DNA from: Oleiagrimonas soli
Lineage (GTDB): Bacteria; Pseudomonadota; Gammaproteobacteria; Xanthomonadales; Rhodanobacteraceae
Direction of reading: 5' to 3'
NCBI RefSeq assembly: GCF_000761445.1
Contig: NZ_KN196470.1
Span: forward strand, 294,978-358,977
Length of the DNA stretch: 64,000 nt
Made by a program: the position numbers and the translations under genes. The notes beneath the pieces were generated by a model. The model was not told the origin of the DNA. It did no database searches and saw only the letters and a list, made by a program, of their open reading frames with translations. Of this stretch, positions 60,288-64,000 are shown one piece after another; positions within the stretch are counted from its first letter, which is position 1, and each line of letters starts with the position of its first letter.

Positions 60288-61046
60288 ATGCACGTTCCGT
60301 TCTCGTCCAAGCGGGTCCTCGCGGCCCTCGTTCTCGTGTTCGGTTTCGGCAGCGCGCTGGCGTTGCAGGCGGCCGATACCAAGGTGCCCGAGGGTGAAGC
60401 CAAGGCGCGCGCCAGCGACTGCTTTTCCTGCCATGCGGTCGACCACAAGCTGGTCGGACCGGCCTACACGGACGTCGCCAAGCGCTACGCCGGCCAGGGC
60501 GATGCGGCGGTGACCAAGTTGGTGAAGAAGATCAAGGCCGGCGGCGCCGGCGACTGGGGCGACATCCCGATGACGCCGCACCCGAACCTGAGCGACGCCG
60601 ACCTGACCGTGATGGTGCACTGGATCCTGTCGCTGAACGGTCAGAAGACCGAGACGGCCCAAGCGGGCGGCAGCAAGACGTACACCTACAAGACCGAGGA
60701 CGGCAAGCGCGTGAAGACCGATTTCGCGGTGTTCACCGGGCCGGACCAGAAGCACGTCACCAAGGCGGTGTTCCACGGCTACGAGCAGTACAACTCGTAC
60801 TGCTTCCGCTGCCACGGCGGCGACGCGGTCGGCGGCGAGTACGCGCCGGACCTGCGCAAGTCGCTGGAAGGCGGCATGACCTGGCAGCAGTTCCTGAGCA
60901 CGGCGATGGCCGGCCGCCAGGCCAAGGGCATGCCGTCGTGGGCGGGCTTCTTCGAGGAGAAGGACATCCGCGCCATCTACGATTACGTCAAGGCGCGCCA
61001 GCTCGATCTGGTGCCCGTGGGACGGCCGCCGTCGGATCAGGACTGA
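60288..61046 (+). CDS. Diheme cytochrome c, XoxG-type electron acceptor
   Basis: A 252-residue exported protein with two cytochrome c domains. Domain 1 (to ~115) resembles cytochrome c551/c552: SDCFSCHAVDHKLVGPAY and the Met ligand in DIPMTPHPN. Domain 2 is cytochrome cL-like: NSYCFRCHGGDAVGGEYAPD and KGMPSWAGFF. XoxG proteins are usually single-heme, so this looks like a fusion of the acceptor with its downstream partner. Its place directly after xoxJ supports the role of electron acceptor of XoxF. The ATG at 60288 follows GAAGGAGCACGACTGC. Confidence 0.85.
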   Translation: MHVPFSSKRVLAALVLVFGFGSALALQAADTKVPEGEAKARASDCFSCHAVDHKLVGPAYTDVAKRYAGQGDAAVTKLVKKIKAGGAGDWGDIPMTPHPNLSDADLTVMVHWILSLNGQKTETAQAGGSKTYTYKTEDGKRVKTDFAVFTGPDQKHVTKAVFHGYEQYNSYCFRCHGGDAVGGEYAPDLRKSLEGGMTWQQFLSTAMAGRQAKGMPSWAGFFEEKDIRAIYDYVKARQLDLVPVGRPPSDQD

Positions 61047-62249
<1,203 letters not shown>

Positions 62250-62479
62250 GATGCGTCGGGCGGCGGGTGGCGGCATCGAATGGCGCAACGACATCGGGCG
62301 CATGTGGCGCGCCGGCGCGAGCCAACTGCTGCAGCGGGCGATGGGCGTGACGATGACGCCATAGACGGCGTCGCAACGGGCAAGGCCGGTTCCGGTCGCA
62401 AGGGAGCCGTGCACGCAAAAGGGACCACTGGCGGCCGGGCGGCCGTCGGAGACAACCATCTGCAAACTGGAGGTGAACC
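62250..62479. other. Short intergenic region with an unsupported small ORF
   Basis: A 37-codon frame (62251-62364, MRRAAGGGIEWRNDIGRM...) starts right after the dehydrogenase stop, but it has no ribosome binding site or known motif. The stretch ends in CTGGAGGTGAACC before gfa. Otherwise nothing is seen. Confidence 0.4.
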
Positions 62480-63055
62480 ATGGCCGTAACCATCCACCCG
62501 TCGGTCGACGGCGGCGTTCATGCCGGCAAGGACGACTTCGCCGGCGGCACCCTGACCTGCAAGTGCAGCGATCGGCCGGTCAAGGTCCGCGTCGGCGCGC
62601 AGACCGCGCACAACCATGTTTGCGGCTGCTCGAAGTGCTGGAAACCGGACGGCGCGACCTTCGCCATGATCGCCGTGGTGTCGCGCGACAAGGTCGAGGT
62701 GCTCGAAAACGGCGACAAGCTGAAGGTCGTCGACGCCAACGCCGCGATCCAGCGCCATGCGTGCACCGGCTGCGGCGTGCATATGTATGGACGCATCGAG
62801 GACACAGGGCATCCGTTCCACGGCCTGGACTTCGTGCACACCGAGCTGTCGTCCGAGCACGGCTGGTCGGCGCCGGGCTTCGCCGCCTTCGTGTCCTCGA
62901 TCATCGAGTCGGGCTACGATCCGAGCAAGATGGATGCGGTGCGCGGTCGTCTGCAGGAGCTGGGTCTGCCGCCCTACGACTGCCTGTCGCCGCCGTTGAT
63001 GGACGTCATTGCCACGCACGTGGCCAAGACCAAGGGCACGTTGTACGCCGGTTGA
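62480..63055 (+). CDS. gfa: S-(hydroxymethyl)glutathione synthase (Gfa)
   Basis: A 191-residue zinc protein of the Gfa family, proposed to speed up condensation of formaldehyde with glutathione. Zinc ligands lie in [23 protein letters not shown] and [10 protein letters not shown]. The segment [20 protein letters not shown] is typical. GGAGGTGAACC precedes the ATG. It complements the neighbouring class III dehydrogenase. An S-formylglutathione hydrolase gene, needed to reach formate, is not in the window. Confidence 0.95.
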   Translation: MAVTIHPSVDGGVHAGKDDFAGGTLTCKCSDRPVKVRVGAQTAHNHVCGCSKCWKPDGATFAMIAVVSRDKVEVLENGDKLKVVDANAAIQRHACTGCGVHMYGRIEDTGHPFHGLDFVHTELSSEHGWSAPGFAAFVSSIIESGYDPSKMDAVRGRLQELGLPPYDCLSPPLMDVIATHVAKTKGTLYAG

Positions 63056-63164
63056 CCCGCCGCCGGCTGTGGCATGTCGGACCACGGCGTCCGCTCGGGC
63101 GTCGTGGGTCGGTGCGTCCACCCGCATCGGCATCGACACGCAAGGCGCAGACAGGAGGCAAGCG

Positions 63165-64000
63165 GTGCGATGGATGCGGCGTCGAAATCTTGAGATCGCG
63201 CTGTGCGCGGCGCTGTCGACGCTGGCGTGCGCGGCGCATGCCGATCCGCCGACGCAGCAATTGCACGAAGTGGTGGTGGTCGGCGTCGCGCCGCTGCCCG
63301 GCTTCGAGGTGCCGCGGCTGCAGATTCCGCTGAACGTGCAGAGCGCGCAGGCCGACGATATCGAGCAGCTGCACGGGCAGTCCGTGACCCAACTGCTGCA
63401 GCGCAATTTCCAGGGCGTGAACGTGACCCAGTCGCAGGGCAATCCCTGGAGCGGGAACCTGTACTTCCACGGTTTCACGCTGTCGCCGCTGCTGGGATCG
63501 CCAGCGGGCATTTCGGTCTACGTCGACGGCGTGCGCCAGAACGAGCCGTTCGCCGAGACCATGAACTGGGACGCGGTCCCGGACTTCGCCATCCGCAACG
63601 TGCAGCTGGTGCCCGGTTCCAACCCGCTGTACGGACTCAACACCCTGGGCGGCGCGCTGCTGCTGAACACCAAGAGCGGGTTCACCGATCCGGGCGGTTC
63701 GGTGCACCTGTCGGGCGGTTCGTGGGGGCGCATCCAGACCGACGCCGACGTCGGCGTGCACGGCAAGACCTGGGCGCTGTACGCCGGCGCGGCCAGCAGC
63801 GACGAGACCGGCTGGCGCGCCCATTCGCCCAGCCGCGTGCAGCAGTTGTACCTGCGCGGCGACTGGCAGCCGAACGAGGACACCACGCTGACGCTGAGCT
63901 ACACCGGCGCGCACAGCCGCCTGTTCGGCACCCAGACCATTCCGGTGGCGTGGGCCGACACGCCGAAGACGGCCTACACCTGGCCGGACTACGCCATCGG
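63165..64000 (+). CDS. TonB-dependent outer-membrane receptor, N-terminal part (window edge)
   Basis: The first ~278 residues of a TonB-dependent receptor; the rest is beyond the edge. A GTG start at 63165 has AGGAGG at 6 nt; an ATG at 63174 is alternative but too far from it. Signal peptide (LCAALSTLACAAHA), TonB-box-like LHEVVVVGVAPLPG and plug segments SVTQLLQRNFQGVNVTQSQG, VYVDGVRQNEPFAETMNWD and NPLYGLNTLGGALLLNTKSG. The ligand is unknown. Its place directly behind the xox/gfa cluster makes lanthanide (as a chelate) or PQQ uptake worth testing; other metallophores remain possible. Confidence 0.85.
   Translation, partial: MRWMRRRNLEIALCAALSTLACAAHADPPTQQLHEVVVVGVAPLPGFEVPRLQIPLNVQSAQADDIEQLHGQSVTQLLQRNFQGVNVTQSQGNPWSGNLYFHGFTLSPLLGSPAGISVYVDGVRQNEPFAETMNWDAVPDFAIRNVQLVPGSNPLYGLNTLGGALLLNTKSGFTDPGGSVHLSGGSWGRIQTDADVGVHGKTWALYAGAASSDETGWRAHSPSRVQQLYLRGDWQPNEDTTLTLSYTGAHSRLFGTQTIPVAWADTPKTAYTWPDYAI

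Noticed and set aside
62251..62364. A 37-codon ORF between the glutathione-dependent dehydrogenase and gfa
   Set aside because: There is no ribosome binding site and no motif. It may be chance; it is kept only as a note in the intergenic entry.

Overview
This is a GC-rich gammaproteobacterial chromosome segment. The best fit is the Rhodanobacteraceae/Xanthomonadales: S46 and S9 dipeptidyl peptidases, monomeric isocitrate dehydrogenase, QueF, a BlaI/M56 pair, and many dispersed inverted repeats of the type CGTCATCCCGGCG. No rRNA, tRNA, CRISPR array or transposase gene was seen. The lineage is inferred from gene content and repeats only.

Layout. 1-2352: molybdenum cofactor operon moaA, moaC-mogA fusion, moeA (cut by the window edge), on the minus strand behind a Moco riboswitch. 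2971-10677: oxalate/formate-type transporter plus the NAD-dependent formate dehydrogenase operon fdsG-fdsB-fdsA-fdhD-fdsD. 10700-17900: lower-GC accessory zone with two well-formed integron attC sites, cassette-like ORFs, seven same-strand copies of a ~23-bp repeat, and gene fragments cut off at repeat copies (peptidylprolyl isomerase, chemotaxis receptor, membrane protein). It also holds an ArsR/Old Yellow Enzyme pair and a signal-peptide-bearing ATP-dependent DNA ligase. 18000-32900: a divergent M23 peptidase/ZIP transporter pair around a strong Zur box, a PLD-family protein, S46 peptidase, POT transporter, DedA, QueF, DPP IV, and an M56/BlaI pair with two palindromic operators. 32950-40780: class Ia ribonucleotide reductase (nrdB and nrdA separated by a GIY-YIG gene between dispersed repeats), with a cobalamin riboswitch before nrdA and a second one, divergent, before a BtuB-like receptor. 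40800-57200: cupin, ZapE, hydrolase, cytochrome c, an MdtABC-type RND efflux operon, lipoprotein, icd, epimerase, aldo/keto reductase. 57300-64000: lanthanide-type methanol dehydrogenase xoxF, xoxJ, a diheme xoxG, S-(hydroxymethyl)glutathione dehydrogenase, Gfa, and the start of a TonB-dependent receptor.

How it works together. The two ends of the window form one C1 oxidation route: methanol to formaldehyde (XoxF/J/G, periplasm), formaldehyde to S-formylglutathione (Gfa, class III ADH), and formate to CO2 plus NADH (FdsGBAD with FdhD). The neighbouring Moco operon can supply the formate dehydrogenase cofactor. Both C1 operons have sigma-54-like -24/-12 elements and share an 11-bp palindromic upstream motif; the xoxF promoter also has a consensus IHF site. 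This shared sigma-54 control is an inference. Other visible circuits are zinc limitation (Zur), B12 availability (two riboswitches) and a BlaI-type sensor/repressor.
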